6,604 nucleotides of DNA. It comes from Pseudomonadota bacterium. GTDB lineage: Bacteria > Pseudomonadota > Gammaproteobacteria > Burkholderiales > Burkholderiaceae_B. Under the pieces are notes generated by a model. That model made no database searches and was not told the origin of the DNA. It saw only the letters and a program-made list of their open reading frames with translations. The translations under genes and the position numbers were made by a program. The DNA is taken from assembly GCA_023389535.1 (NCBI GenBank), contig JAEWEH010000031.1:1-6604 (forward strand), in the 5' to 3' direction. The stretch's first letter is position 1; the number at the start of each line of letters is the position of its first letter. Below are positions 1-4,643 of the stretch, piece after piece.

Positions 1-2
1 TT

Positions 3-260
3 CTGGCTGAAACGGGTTTTGCAATCGTCACGGATGACGCCGCTGGCGGGATGGTAGATATCCATGATCGGCGGCCGGTGTGCCTCGCGCCTGACGATGC
101 CCTGGAATGGCTGGATCCTCAGACGCCGGTGGAAGATGCGCTGTCACTGCTGTCTACGCCCAGGCCCGAAGATGCATTTCACTGGTGGCAGGTGACGCGT
201 AGGATGGGGAACAGTCGGTATCAGCTGGCGGATGCGAGCGACCCGATTGGTATCATGTAG
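3..260 (+). CDS. SOS response-associated peptidase (SRAP/YedK/HMCES family), C-terminal part
   Basis: This reading frame is open from the first bases of the window to a TAG at 258-260, so only the last 85 residues are present. SRAP proteins form a covalent crosslink with abasic sites in single-stranded DNA through their N-terminal Cys2, shielding the lesion; that residue lies outside the window. Seen here is the family's C-terminal signature: a strand reading FAIVTDDA, then IHDRRPVCL (family consensus HDRMPV, with the conserved active-site His) and EWLDP, followed by the short tail ending ...SDPIGIM. The usual Met of HDRMPV is Arg here, an unusual but tolerable change. The end looks natural rather than cut, since the protein finishes where SRAP proteins normally do. 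An IS3 fragment begins about 30 bp downstream, so any gene that followed has been displaced. Family assignment is firm; the rest of the gene is not visible. Confidence 0.85.
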   Translation: MAETGFAIVTDDAAGGMVDIHDRRPVCLAPDDALEWLDPQTPVEDALSLLSTPRPEDAFHWWQVTRRMGNSRYQLADASDPIGIM

Positions 261-336
261 ACTTGTTCAGATTCTTGAATCGGCCGGGGTTTGCTAGACA
301 CTTTTTAGCCTCATAATACTCATTCAGGAGACCATT

Positions 337-614
337 ATGAGCACGGCCCGATTTACGGAAGAATTCAAACTCGAAGCGGTGAAGCAAATCACCCAACATC
401 AGCGCCCGGTGGCCGAAGTGGCCAAACGGTTGGGCGTATCAACCCACAGCCTGTACGTATGGGTCAAACGGTACGGCAAGCCGCGCAGCAACGCGAGCAA
501 GACAGTGCTGAGGCCATTGAGCTTCGGCGCCTACGGGCAGAGGTCAAGCGGCTTACAGAAGAGCGAGACATATTAAAAAAAGCCGCAGCGTACTTTGCCA
601 AGGAGTCCGGCTGA
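337..614 (+). pseudogene. IS3-family OrfA (helix-turn-helix subunit of transposase), frameshifted
   Basis: OrfA supplies the sequence-specific DNA-binding part of the OrfAB transposase. The ATG at 337 follows a CAGGAG ribosome binding site (325-330). Residues 1-48 read through a standard helix-turn-helix: EEFKLEAVKQI, VAEVAKRLGVSTHSLYVW, KRYGK. After codon 481-483 the frame is lost: the ATG frame runs on as unrelated residues to a stop at 574-576. The family's coiled-coil tail (QQREQDSAEAIELRRL..., then KRLTEERDILKKAAAYF) continues in the frame that begins at 486 and ends at the TGA at 612-614. The break lies around CCGCGCAGCAA (481-491). It can be explained by a CG dinucleotide duplication or by loss of one base. 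This is upstream of, and different from, the programmed slippage site at 575-581. The product would be a 79-residue protein with the DNA-binding domain but no oligomerisation helix. Confidence 0.85.
575..581 (+). other. A7 slippery run, programmed -1 frameshift site of the first IS
   Basis: Seven A residues followed by G lie in the orfA frame as TTA AAA AAA GCC. This encodes the ILKKAAA motif where IS3 elements normally slip -1 to make the OrfAB fusion. The downstream -1 frame opens into KYAFIQQ, the expected orfB start. The site is now without function because orfB is cut 50 bp later and the orfA frame is already broken upstream. Confidence 0.6.
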
Positions 615-633
615 AGTACGCATTTATCCAGCA

Positions 634-897
634 ATATTAGAAAGCAAGACTCCGGCATTTAAAGATTCCGCTAAGGAAAAGTTCCTGCAAGCGGACGCGG
701 CAGATGCTTGGCTGATAGCTTTTGCGGCGCATCATGGCGGCTACACTATCGTGACGAACGAAGTGTCCAGGCCGGATAGCAAGAAATCCATTCAGCTTCC
801 AGATGCCGCTGCAGCGTTAAAAATACCAACCATGAACTTGTTCGATCTGTTAGATATCTGCGCGCATAATAACTTCTCCTATCGTGGGCGCCCATAG
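634..897 (+). pseudogene. DUF4411 PIN-like toxin, N-terminally truncated by IS fragment
   Basis: About 87 residues remain of a family that is usually near 160-170 residues. DUF4411 proteins are PIN-fold, VapC-like putative ribonucleases, often paired with an upstream HTH or ImmA/IrrE-type antitoxin gene. Visible family features, counted from the fragment start, are: FLQADAADAWLIAFAAHHG (residues 17-35), which carries the acidic residue and W-L-I-A of the second half of the domain; TIVTNEV (38-44); SKKSIQLPDAAAAL (49-62), matching the family's K.KIPDVC.AL segment; and PTMNLFDLL (65-73). The gene's own stop is at 895-897. The N-terminal half with the first catalytic Asp (the LLDANVFI-like strand) and any antitoxin gene are absent, replaced by the IS3 fragment. 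An ATG at 595 lies in frame but inside IS sequence, and the missing catalytic half makes an active toxin unlikely. The left junction is uncertain by a few bases. Confidence 0.75.
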
Positions 898-1099
898 TCG
901 AGCGCTATGTAGCATAGGCATGGCAGCAAGCTTGTGGATCCTCACGAAAAGAACTGACGCCCATTGCCCGCACCCTAGAGCGGGACGGCGACGGATGGGG
1001 TGTTTGTGATCGGCTTCGCGCCGCAATGGAGAAACAGCCGTGAGCCGCCACCTGCGCGACTTGATCACGCTGGTGGCGAATTGACCCCAGAGATTAAAC
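898..1099. other. 202-bp stretch with no recognised gene; possible mobile-element scar
   Basis: No complete gene is visible here. A plus-strand frame is open from 918 to a TGA at about 1038-1040. It ends in ...GWGVCDRLRAAMEKQP, which looks like a protein tail, but it has no start and I do not recognise the family. It is followed by a GC-rich stretch ending GAATTGACCCC (1078-1088). That is reminiscent of the end of some insertion sequences, but no partner end is present. I treat the stretch as a probable scar of earlier insertions or deletions. Confidence 0.3.
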
Positions 1100-1261
1100 C
1101 TAGCGATGGCGCTTGCCGGGATTTTTCTTGTGGTGGGTATGCGCGCCACGCTCCTGGCTTATACGTTGGCCGCCGCCTTGACGGGTAAAGGTCACGCCTT
1201 TTGGGGCGACGGGACGGGGGGTGCGCTTGCGGTCGGCTTCAGTAACGATTTTGTTGCCCAT
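1100..1261 (-). CDS. Small basic protein, 53 aa, function unknown
   Basis: I do not recognise a named family. The ORF could be extended upstream to an ATG at 1306, but the ATG at 1261 is preferred: a GAGAGAG ribosome binding site sits just upstream on the minus strand, and the extra 15 residues (MCNNGKLYLNLREIS) look like translated leader. The 53-residue product begins MGNKIVTEAD, has a Gly/Arg-rich middle (TRQGGGQRISQERG) and ends HHKKNPGKRHR. It is strongly basic (many Arg, Lys and His), with no membrane segment, signal peptide or Cys. Third codon positions are mostly G or C, as expected for a real gene in this genome. A nucleic-acid or ribosome-associated role would fit the charge but is only inference. 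The second IS begins 90 bp upstream of this start, so the natural promoter may be disrupted. Confidence 0.5.
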   Translation of the reverse strand: MGNKIVTEADRKRTPRPVAPKGVTFTRQGGGQRISQERGAHTHHKKNPGKRHR

Positions 1262-1351
1262 GGAAATCTCTCTCAAGTTTAGGTAAAGCTTGCCATTGTT
1301 ACACATTCGCTCGGTTTATTCTTGGCAGAAAAAACGGGCTGAGGGTATGAG

Positions 1352-1371
1352 TGACCTGTCCCGGCTTTTTC
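1352..1371 (+). repeat. Left terminal inverted repeat of second IS
   Basis: The 20-bp end begins TGACCTGTCC and pairs with 2038-2057 in inverse orientation, 16 of 20 positions identical. It lies 48 bp before the orfA start. Confidence 0.85.
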
Positions 1372-1418
1372 GATCCAAGGTAAATTGAGACAATGGCCTC
1401 TTCGATAGCGAGAGGCAA

Positions 1419-1682
1419 ATGAAGAAGACGCGATACAGCGACGAGCAGATCGTCCGAATCCTGCGCGAAACGGATAAGGACAGCGTGGCCGAGGTGGCCA
1501 AACGTCATGGTGTGAGCGAGGCCACGATCTACGCATGGCGTAAGAAGTTCGGCAGTATGGAGACGGATGAGGTCAAACGACTCAAAGCGCTGGAGGCTGA
1601 GAACGCCCGATTGCGTAAGCTGTTGGTGGACCGTGACCTCGAGATCGATGTCATGAAGGAGATCAACGCAAAAAAGTGGTGA
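1419..1682 (+). CDS. IS3-family transposase OrfA (HTH_Tnp_1), intact
   Basis: This is an 87-residue DNA-binding subunit of an IS3-family transposase. Residues 4-45 form the helix-turn-helix: YSDEQIVRILRE, then SVAEVAKRHGVSEATIYAWRKKFG. Residues 51-80 form a leucine-zipper-like coiled coil (VKRLKALEAENARLRKLLVDRDLEIDVM has regularly spaced Leu), used for oligomerisation. The C-terminus VMKEINAKKW is typical of the subgroup. The start codon follows a GCGAGAGG stretch that can serve as ribosome binding site. The stop (1680-1682) overlaps the GTG start of orfB at 1676, giving translational coupling and a place for frameshifting at the A-run before it. Length and motifs match complete OrfA proteins, so this half of the element is undamaged. 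It probably still binds the element's ends. Confidence 0.9.
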   Translation: MKKTRYSDEQIVRILRETDKDSVAEVAKRHGVSEATIYAWRKKFGSMETDEVKRLKALEAENARLRKLLVDRDLEIDVMKEINAKKW

Positions 1683-2038
1683 GCGTACAGGCTCGGCTCG
1701 AGCAGGCGAGATATGTCATTTCCCGTGGTGTATCGCAACGCCGGGCCTGTGCGCTGATGGATGTTTCCCGTTCTGGTTTGTATTACACGCTGAGGATGCC
1801 CTTGAAGGACGCTCCTGTGATTGAGGCGAGCTTCAACGGGAAATTCCGGGATGAATGTCTGTCCATTGAATGGTTCCGCAACCGCCTGGAGGCAAGGGTC
1901 ATCATTGAGGGCTGGCGCCGCCACTACAATGAGATCCGACCGCATTCCAGCTTGAATTACCTGACCCCACGGCAGTTCATGGGAACACTGAACCAAGATT
2001 TAACAACTCAGGCCAGAATCTCTAGTCCTCACTGGTAG
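1676..2038 (+). pseudogene. IS3-family transposase OrfB with in-frame deletion of the catalytic core
   Basis: OrfB normally carries the DDE integrase domain and is about 270-290 residues long; this frame gives 120. It starts at GTG 1676, overlapping the end of orfA. Residues 1-50 are the normal N-terminal region (VSVQARLEQARYVISRGVSQ, RRACALMDVSRSGLYY, APVIEA). At about 1826-1831 the sequence jumps, without losing frame, to the C-terminal SFNGKFRDECLS, WRRHYNEIRPHSSLNYLTP. The whole segment with both catalytic Asp residues is gone, and the catalytic Glu just before SFNGK seems replaced (IEASF instead of the usual DESF or IESF). The protein is therefore catalytically dead by inspection. It keeps the part that follows OrfA and the C-terminal tail. 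It could still be made, and could interfere with a full-length transposase, but that is inference. Confidence 0.88.
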
Positions 2039-2057
2039 GAAATTCCCGGACAGGTCA
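2038..2057 (-). repeat. Right terminal inverted repeat of second IS
   Basis: Read on the minus strand it begins TGACCTGTCC and matches the left end at 1352-1371. The orfB stop codon's last base is its first base on the plus strand. Confidence 0.85.
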
Positions 2058-2165
2058 GCCCCGTAGGCACGGCCTTTGCTTACTCTCGTTCAGCGACGAC
2101 CCACGGTTCGTCACTTTGTGTTTGGTGGCATTGCTTGGCCGCCGGTTTCAATTGAGGAGCGTTCT

Positions 2166-2360
2166 ATGAACAAAGACCAGGTGAAAGGAGCAGTAAAAGA
2201 GGTCAAAGGCGGCGTGAAAGAAGCTGTCGGTGACATTACGGACGACAAATCCACTGAAGTCGAGGGGAAAGTCGAAAAAAATGTCGGTACGGCGCAGCGA
2301 AAGGTGGGCGATGCGAAAGAAGCAATTAAAGATGCTAACAAAGACATCAACCGGCCCTAA
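2166..2360 (+). CDS. CsbD family stress-response protein, 64 aa
   Basis: CsbD-family proteins are small, hydrophilic, lysine-rich proteins. The founding Bacillus member belongs to the SigB general-stress regulon and many proteobacterial members are induced by stress, but the molecular role is not known. The sequence shows the family signature from the start: MNKDQVKGAVKEVKGGVKEA (residues 1-20), VGDITDDKSTEVEGKVEK (21-38) and GTAQRKVGDAKEAI (41-54). It is highly charged with no Cys, signal peptide or membrane segment, so it is cytoplasmic. An in-frame ATG exists at 2076, but the start at 2166 is chosen because GAGGAG (2154-2159) sits 6 bp before it and the family's proteins begin at this Met. 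An intrinsic terminator follows at once, so it is transcribed alone. The second IS ends 108 bp upstream, close to or within its promoter region. Confidence 0.9.
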   Translation: MNKDQVKGAVKEVKGGVKEAVGDITDDKSTEVEGKVEKNVGTAQRKVGDAKEAIKDANKDINRP

Positions 2361-2377
2361 CTATTAACCCGCCAGCA

Positions 2378-2406
2378 AAAGCCCCTCCTCGAGGGGCTTT
2401 CAATTT
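2378..2406 (+). terminator. Intrinsic terminator after the CsbD gene
   Basis: AAAGCCCCTC (2378-2387) pairs perfectly with GAGGGGCTTT (2391-2400) across a 3-nt loop, and the descending arm runs into T-rich sequence. It lies 17 bp after the CsbD stop. The A-rich ascending side gives a matching T tract on the other strand. No converging gene ends within 100 bp on that side, so its main role is for the CsbD transcript. Confidence 0.85.
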
Positions 2407-2534
2407 CACATACGCCGATACTTGAGCTCTTCGCCGTGCGTCGCAGGCAGTTCATCGAGCAATGCGGGATATGGAAGGCTACTTTTCGCGGATCAAATAA
2501 TCAAACTGAACGGCTACGAACTGGATGACAGGCT

Positions 2535-2804
2535 TTACCGTCCAAAGCTGCGTACCCTGACAGCCGACGCCCGGTTCAGGCGCTTTGCTTCTTGTTCGGC
2601 ATAATCCCGTTCCCCGGGCTCATAAGCACCTTCGTAGATGCAGCCGCTTCGATTCCACCGGCAGTCGTCCTGGCGAACGCTGGCACGGTCAGAGCCTCCG
2701 AAAACGCTTGAAGCGCCGCGCGAGGATCCGCTTGAAGAGCAGCCGGCGACCAGTGCGACAAGAAGCAGCGCCGCGCTGCATCGGCTAAATGTTTGAATGG
2801 ACAT
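2535..2804 (-). CDS. Small putative outer-membrane lipoprotein, 89 aa
   Basis: The N-terminus is a classic lipoprotein signal: basic Arg8, a hydrophobic run AALLLVALVA (11-20) and the lipobox LVAGC (18-22). Cys22 would be lipidated and become the mature N-terminus. Ser23 at +2 predicts sorting to the outer membrane by the Lol system. A Ser/Gly-rich linker (SSSGSSRGASSVFGGS, 23-38) precedes a short charged domain of about 45 residues. That domain contains DDCRWNRSGCIYEGAYEPGE (46-65), with Cys48 and Cys55 positioned for a disulfide, then an Arg/Glu-rich helix (RDYAEQEAKRLNRASAVR, 66-83). No enzymatic motif is visible and I cannot name the function. The ATG at 2804 gives the correct signal peptide, and a promoter-like sequence lies 33-61 bp upstream. 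It is on the same strand as the hydrolase gene upstream but 117 bp away with its own promoter candidate. Confidence 0.82.
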   Translation of the reverse strand: MSIQTFSRCSAALLLVALVAGCSSSGSSRGASSVFGGSDRASVRQDDCRWNRSGCIYEGAYEPGERDYAEQEAKRLNRASAVRVRSFGR

Positions 2805-2836
2805 TTTCCGAACCCCACAAAGATGCTGTCACTACT

Positions 2837-2865
2837 TTATAACAAGCGCGGCGATGCAATACCAA
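2837..2865 (-). promoter_or_regulatory. Candidate sigma70 promoter for the lipoprotein gene
   Basis: Read on the minus strand: TTGGTA (2860-2865), a 17-bp spacer, then TTATAA (2837-2842). Four of six -35 bases and four of six -10 bases match the consensus at ideal spacing. The predicted start would be about 25-30 bp before the lipoprotein ATG at 2804. This rests on pattern matching only. Confidence 0.5.
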
Positions 2866-2921
2866 GCAATAAATAAAGCATAGGGCCTGAAAAGCGGCCA
2901 CGGACACCATCCATTAGCCCA

Positions 2922-3818
2922 TCAGGCGCCCCCGCCCACATACCGCTTGAACCATGCCACAGTGCGACCCCAGGCCAGTTCCGCAGCGGCCTTGTCATAG
3001 CGCGGTGTCGAATCGTTGTGGAAGCCATGATTGGTACCCGGGTAGATATAAGCTTCGTATGTCTTGCCATGCTTCTTAAGGGCTGCCTCGTAAGCAGGCC
3101 AGCCTTCATTGACGGCCTTGTCGTGCTCGGCATAGTGGATCAGCAAAGGCGCCTGTATCTTGGGCACATCGTCAGGCCTGGGCTGACGGCCATAGAACGG
3201 CACCGCCGCAGCAAGCTCGGGATAAGCCACCGCAGCGGCATTGGCCACGCCGCCGCCATAACAAAAGCCTGTGATGCCGACTTTGCCTGTTGCGCCGTCA
3301 TAGGCGGCCATGTACTCGACCGCGGCAAAAAAATCGTTCATCAATTTTTGAGGATCGACCTGTTGTTGCAGCGCCCGTCCTTGCTCATCGTTTCCGGGAT
3401 AGCCGCCCTTGGAGCTTAATCCATCAGGGGCAAGCGCGATGAAGCCTTCCTTGGCCAATCGACGTGCGACATCTTCGATGTAAGGATTAAGCCCGCGGTT
3501 CTCGTGCACGACCACAATCGCCGGCAGTTCGGCTTCGCCCTTGGCGGGCTTGACCAGATAGCCCCGCACTTGACCGTGGCCCCGCGGGGATGGGTAGTTA
3601 ATGTACTGAGGTGTAATGTCCGGATCCGTAAAGGACACTTGCTGCGCCAAGGCGTAATTCGGCATCAACTGCGCCAGAATTCCCGTAGCGGTCAATCCAC
3701 CTGCCGCAAACCTCGCCGAGCGGAATAGAAATTCGCGCTTGCTGATTTTCCCATGCACGTAGAAGTCGTAAAGTTCGAGAATTTCCGGCGCAAAATCCTG
3801 AGCGGTCATTCGGGACAT
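2922..3818 (-). CDS. Dienelactone hydrolase family protein, YghX-like, 298 aa
   Basis: This is an alpha/beta-hydrolase of the dienelactone hydrolase family, closely resembling E. coli YghX over its full length as I recall it. The family hydrolyses lactones or esters with a Cys-Asp-His triad; the natural substrate of YghX-type members is not established. Visible residues are: E106 in VVHENRGLNPYIEDVARR (supports the nucleophile), C186 in the elbow GFCYGGG (184-190), D233 in AEHD, and H264 in the NHGFHND stretch. An N-terminal helical region (MTAQDFAPEILELYDFYVHG) is followed by SKREFLFRSARFAAGG (26-41), and a hydrophobic stretch ending ALAQQ (56-60) that resembles a Tat export signal with KR in place of RR. 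ATG 3818 is chosen: AGGAG lies 8 bp before it and relatives begin here; the nearby ATG at 3823 is out of frame. It is 171 bp downstream of the ynfA-like gene on the same strand, so co-transcription is uncertain. Confidence 0.92.
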   Translation of the reverse strand: MSRMTAQDFAPEILELYDFYVHGKISKREFLFRSARFAAGGLTATGILAQLMPNYALAQQVSFTDPDITPQYINYPSPRGHGQVRGYLVKPAKGEAELPAIVVVHENRGLNPYIEDVARRLAKEGFIALAPDGLSSKGGYPGNDEQGRALQQQVDPQKLMNDFFAAVEYMAAYDGATGKVGITGFCYGGGVANAAAVAYPELAAAVPFYGRQPRPDDVPKIQAPLLIHYAEHDKAVNEGWPAYEAALKKHGKTYEAYIYPGTNHGFHNDSTPRYDKAAAELAWGRTVAWFKRYVGGGA

Positions 3819-3863
3819 GCCATCGTCTCCTGGGGATGTGCTGCAATGAGGCCACTAGGGAAA

Positions 3864-3892
3864 TCCATACAGACGTATAGAATATGTCGCAA
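3864..3892 (-). promoter_or_regulatory. Weak candidate promoter for the dienelactone hydrolase gene
   Basis: On the minus strand TTGCGA (3887-3892), a 17-bp spacer and TATGGA (3864-3869) lie 46-74 bp before the start codon. Each hexamer matches consensus at four of six bases. The flanking 150 bp between the two genes holds no ORF with coding character. Confidence 0.3.
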
Positions 3893-3989
3893 CCCGCCTC
3901 GATGGAAGCATTTTGTGCAGCGTACGGCGATCCGCCTACAACCCGCGTTCTGCGGATATGCCGAAAATCAGGCGCCGGATCCACCGCCT

Positions 3990-4325
3990 TCAGCTTCGCT
4001 CTGGCCAGCCCATGATCATCACGGATAAGCCGGCCAGCACGATCATGGCGCCGAGCAAATCGGTGTATGCAAGCGGCACCCCTTCGACCAGACGCAGCCA
4101 TATCAATGCTGTGATCACATATACCCCGCCATAAGCGGCGTAAACGCGCCCGCTGGCCGCCGGGTGCAAGGTCAGCAACCAGACGAACAGAGCCAGGCTA
4201 AGCGCAGCGGGAAACAATAGCAAAACGCTGCCGCCCTTGCGCAGCCATAGGTAAGGCAGGAAGCATCCCACTATTTCAGCGATTGCAGTCAAAATGAAAA
4301 GCAGCGATGTTTTAAGTACCATCAT
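3990..4325 (-). CDS. YnfA family (UPF0060) inner-membrane protein, 111 aa
   Basis: YnfA proteins are small four-helix inner-membrane proteins. They resemble small multidrug resistance (SMR) transporters, and efflux has been proposed for some, but a physiological role for this member cannot be read from the sequence. Helices fall at about 5-27 ([20 protein letters not shown]), 32-52, 62-80 and 86-107. The family signatures are clear: [18 protein letters not shown] (16-33, with the membrane Glu17), [18 protein letters not shown] (53-70), and D89 in YTDLLGA. The length matches the family (about 108-111). Two ATG codons stand in tandem at 4325 and 4322; the first is preferred because GGAG lies 8 bp before it. 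An inverted repeat at 4339-4369 sits right in front of the gene and may be its operator. Confidence 0.92.
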   Translation of the reverse strand: MMVLKTSLLFILTAIAEIVGCFLPYLWLRKGGSVLLLFPAALSLALFVWLLTLHPAASGRVYAAYGGVYVITALIWLRLVEGVPLAYTDLLGAMIVLAGLSVMIMGWPERS

Positions 4326-4643
4326 AGAAACGGCTCCGGTTCGGTCTGCGATCAGACTCTTGACCGAACTTTAGCCGATGCGGCGTAGCGTGCGCTGCGG
4401 GCCAAAATTGCAGAAGGCATCGAAGCCGCATTGTGCCGGTCACGTGCGCCCGGATAAGCCTCAAAAAGGAAGCGCCCCGGAAGTTGAGGACCTTCCAGGG
4501 CGCCGCACTACTTTCATCTTAGGAGAAACACGCAACTGCAGGGTCATGATACTCCAACCGCCGTAGGCTTTGCCTAGGCCAAATGGCGGATATACAGCCT
4601 TCCGCCGGCCTCCTTTCAGCCAGCTCTGAAGCACGAAACCGGG
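4326..4643. other. 318-bp gene-free stretch between the YnfA and LysR genes
   Basis: No ORF here shows coding character. At its left end is the inverted repeat in front of the ynfA-like gene. At its right end, downstream of lysR, two small hairpins occur: TAGGC-TTT-GCCTA (4564-4576), and GGCGGA (4585-4590) with TCCGCC (4601-4606). The second, read on the minus strand, is followed by ATTT, so it could be a weak lysR terminator, without a proper T tract. The middle (about 4380-4560) is featureless to my reading. Confidence 0.5.
4339..4369. repeat. Inverted repeat upstream of the YnfA gene, possible operator or leader hairpin
   Basis: GTTCGGTC (4339-4346) and GACCGAAC (4362-4369) are a perfect 8-bp inverted repeat with a 15-bp centre. 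A second repeat, GTCTG (4344-4348) and CAGAC (4353-4357) with a 4-bp loop, overlaps its inner side, so the two stems compete. The structure ends 14 bp before the ynfA-like start codon, almost touching its ribosome binding site. It could be a protein-binding site or a leader RNA structure; nothing in the sequence decides between them. Confidence 0.45.

Larger units (their letters stand above)
292..634 (+). mobile_element. IS3-family element, 5' fragment (first IS)
   Basis: The fragment consists of a short leader, a complete but frame-disrupted orfA and the first few codons of orfB. The likely left end is the TGCTAGACACTTTTT at 292. I place it by distance to orfA and by the TG that normally starts IS3-family ends; no matching right end exists in the window, so this boundary is tentative. 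In the intact orfA frame (codons starting 486, 489 and so on) the end reads RDILKKAAAYFAKESG. The orfB frame reads LKYAFIQQ from 611 and then diverges. Both are typical of the IS3 subgroup whose orfA starts MSTARFTEEFKLEAV. The seven-A run at 575-581 followed by G is the expected slippery site for programmed -1 frameshifting. From about 635 the sequence belongs to a DUF4411 gene. About three quarters of the element is missing and it cannot move on its own. Confidence 0.8.
1352..2057 (+). mobile_element. IS3-family element with both ends, internally deleted (second IS), 706 bp
   Basis: The terminal inverted repeats are visible: left TGACCTGTCCCGGCTTTTTC (1352-1371) and right, read on the opposite strand, TGACCTGTCCGGGAATTTCC (2038-2057). 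They match at 16 of 20 positions, including the first ten. They begin TG and end CA as IS3-family ends do. Between them are an intact orfA and an orfB shortened by an in-frame internal deletion. Full-length relatives are about 1.2-1.3 kb, so roughly 500 bp is missing. The flanks are GAG on the left and GCC on the right, so no 3-5 bp target duplication is visible. That suggests either a later rearrangement next to the element or decay of the duplication. The element could move only if a full-length relative supplied transposase. Confidence 0.88.

Noticed and set aside
270..281. GATTC-TT-GAATC palindrome after the SRAP gene
   Set aside because: The loop of two bases is too small for a stable hairpin and no T tract follows, so it is not called a terminator.
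595..633. ATG at 595 as start of a short toxin-like gene
   Set aside because: The codons from 595 to about 633 are IS sequence read in a different frame, so the ORF is an accidental fusion and not a natural gene start.
850..1149. A 99-codon minus-strand frame covering the gap after the toxin fragment
   Set aside because: It overlaps the small basic protein gene, has no ribosome binding site and has no protein-like pattern.
1529..1996. A 155-codon open frame on the minus strand across the second IS
   Set aside because: It is antisense to orfA and orfB, both of which are recognisable transposase sequences.
2422..2604. A 60-codon plus-strand frame between the CsbD terminator and the lipoprotein gene
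   Set aside because: It has no recognisable family, follows a terminator with no visible promoter, and overlaps the 3' end of the lipoprotein gene on the other strand.
2881..2921. GGCC-N8-GGCC repeat after the hydrolase gene as a terminator
   Set aside because: Only four base pairs with a long loop and no clean T tract; support is too weak to list.
3598..4101. A 167-codon minus-strand frame across the front of the hydrolase gene and the end of the YnfA gene
   Set aside because: It overlaps two well-supported genes on the same strand in another frame and has no recognisable domain.
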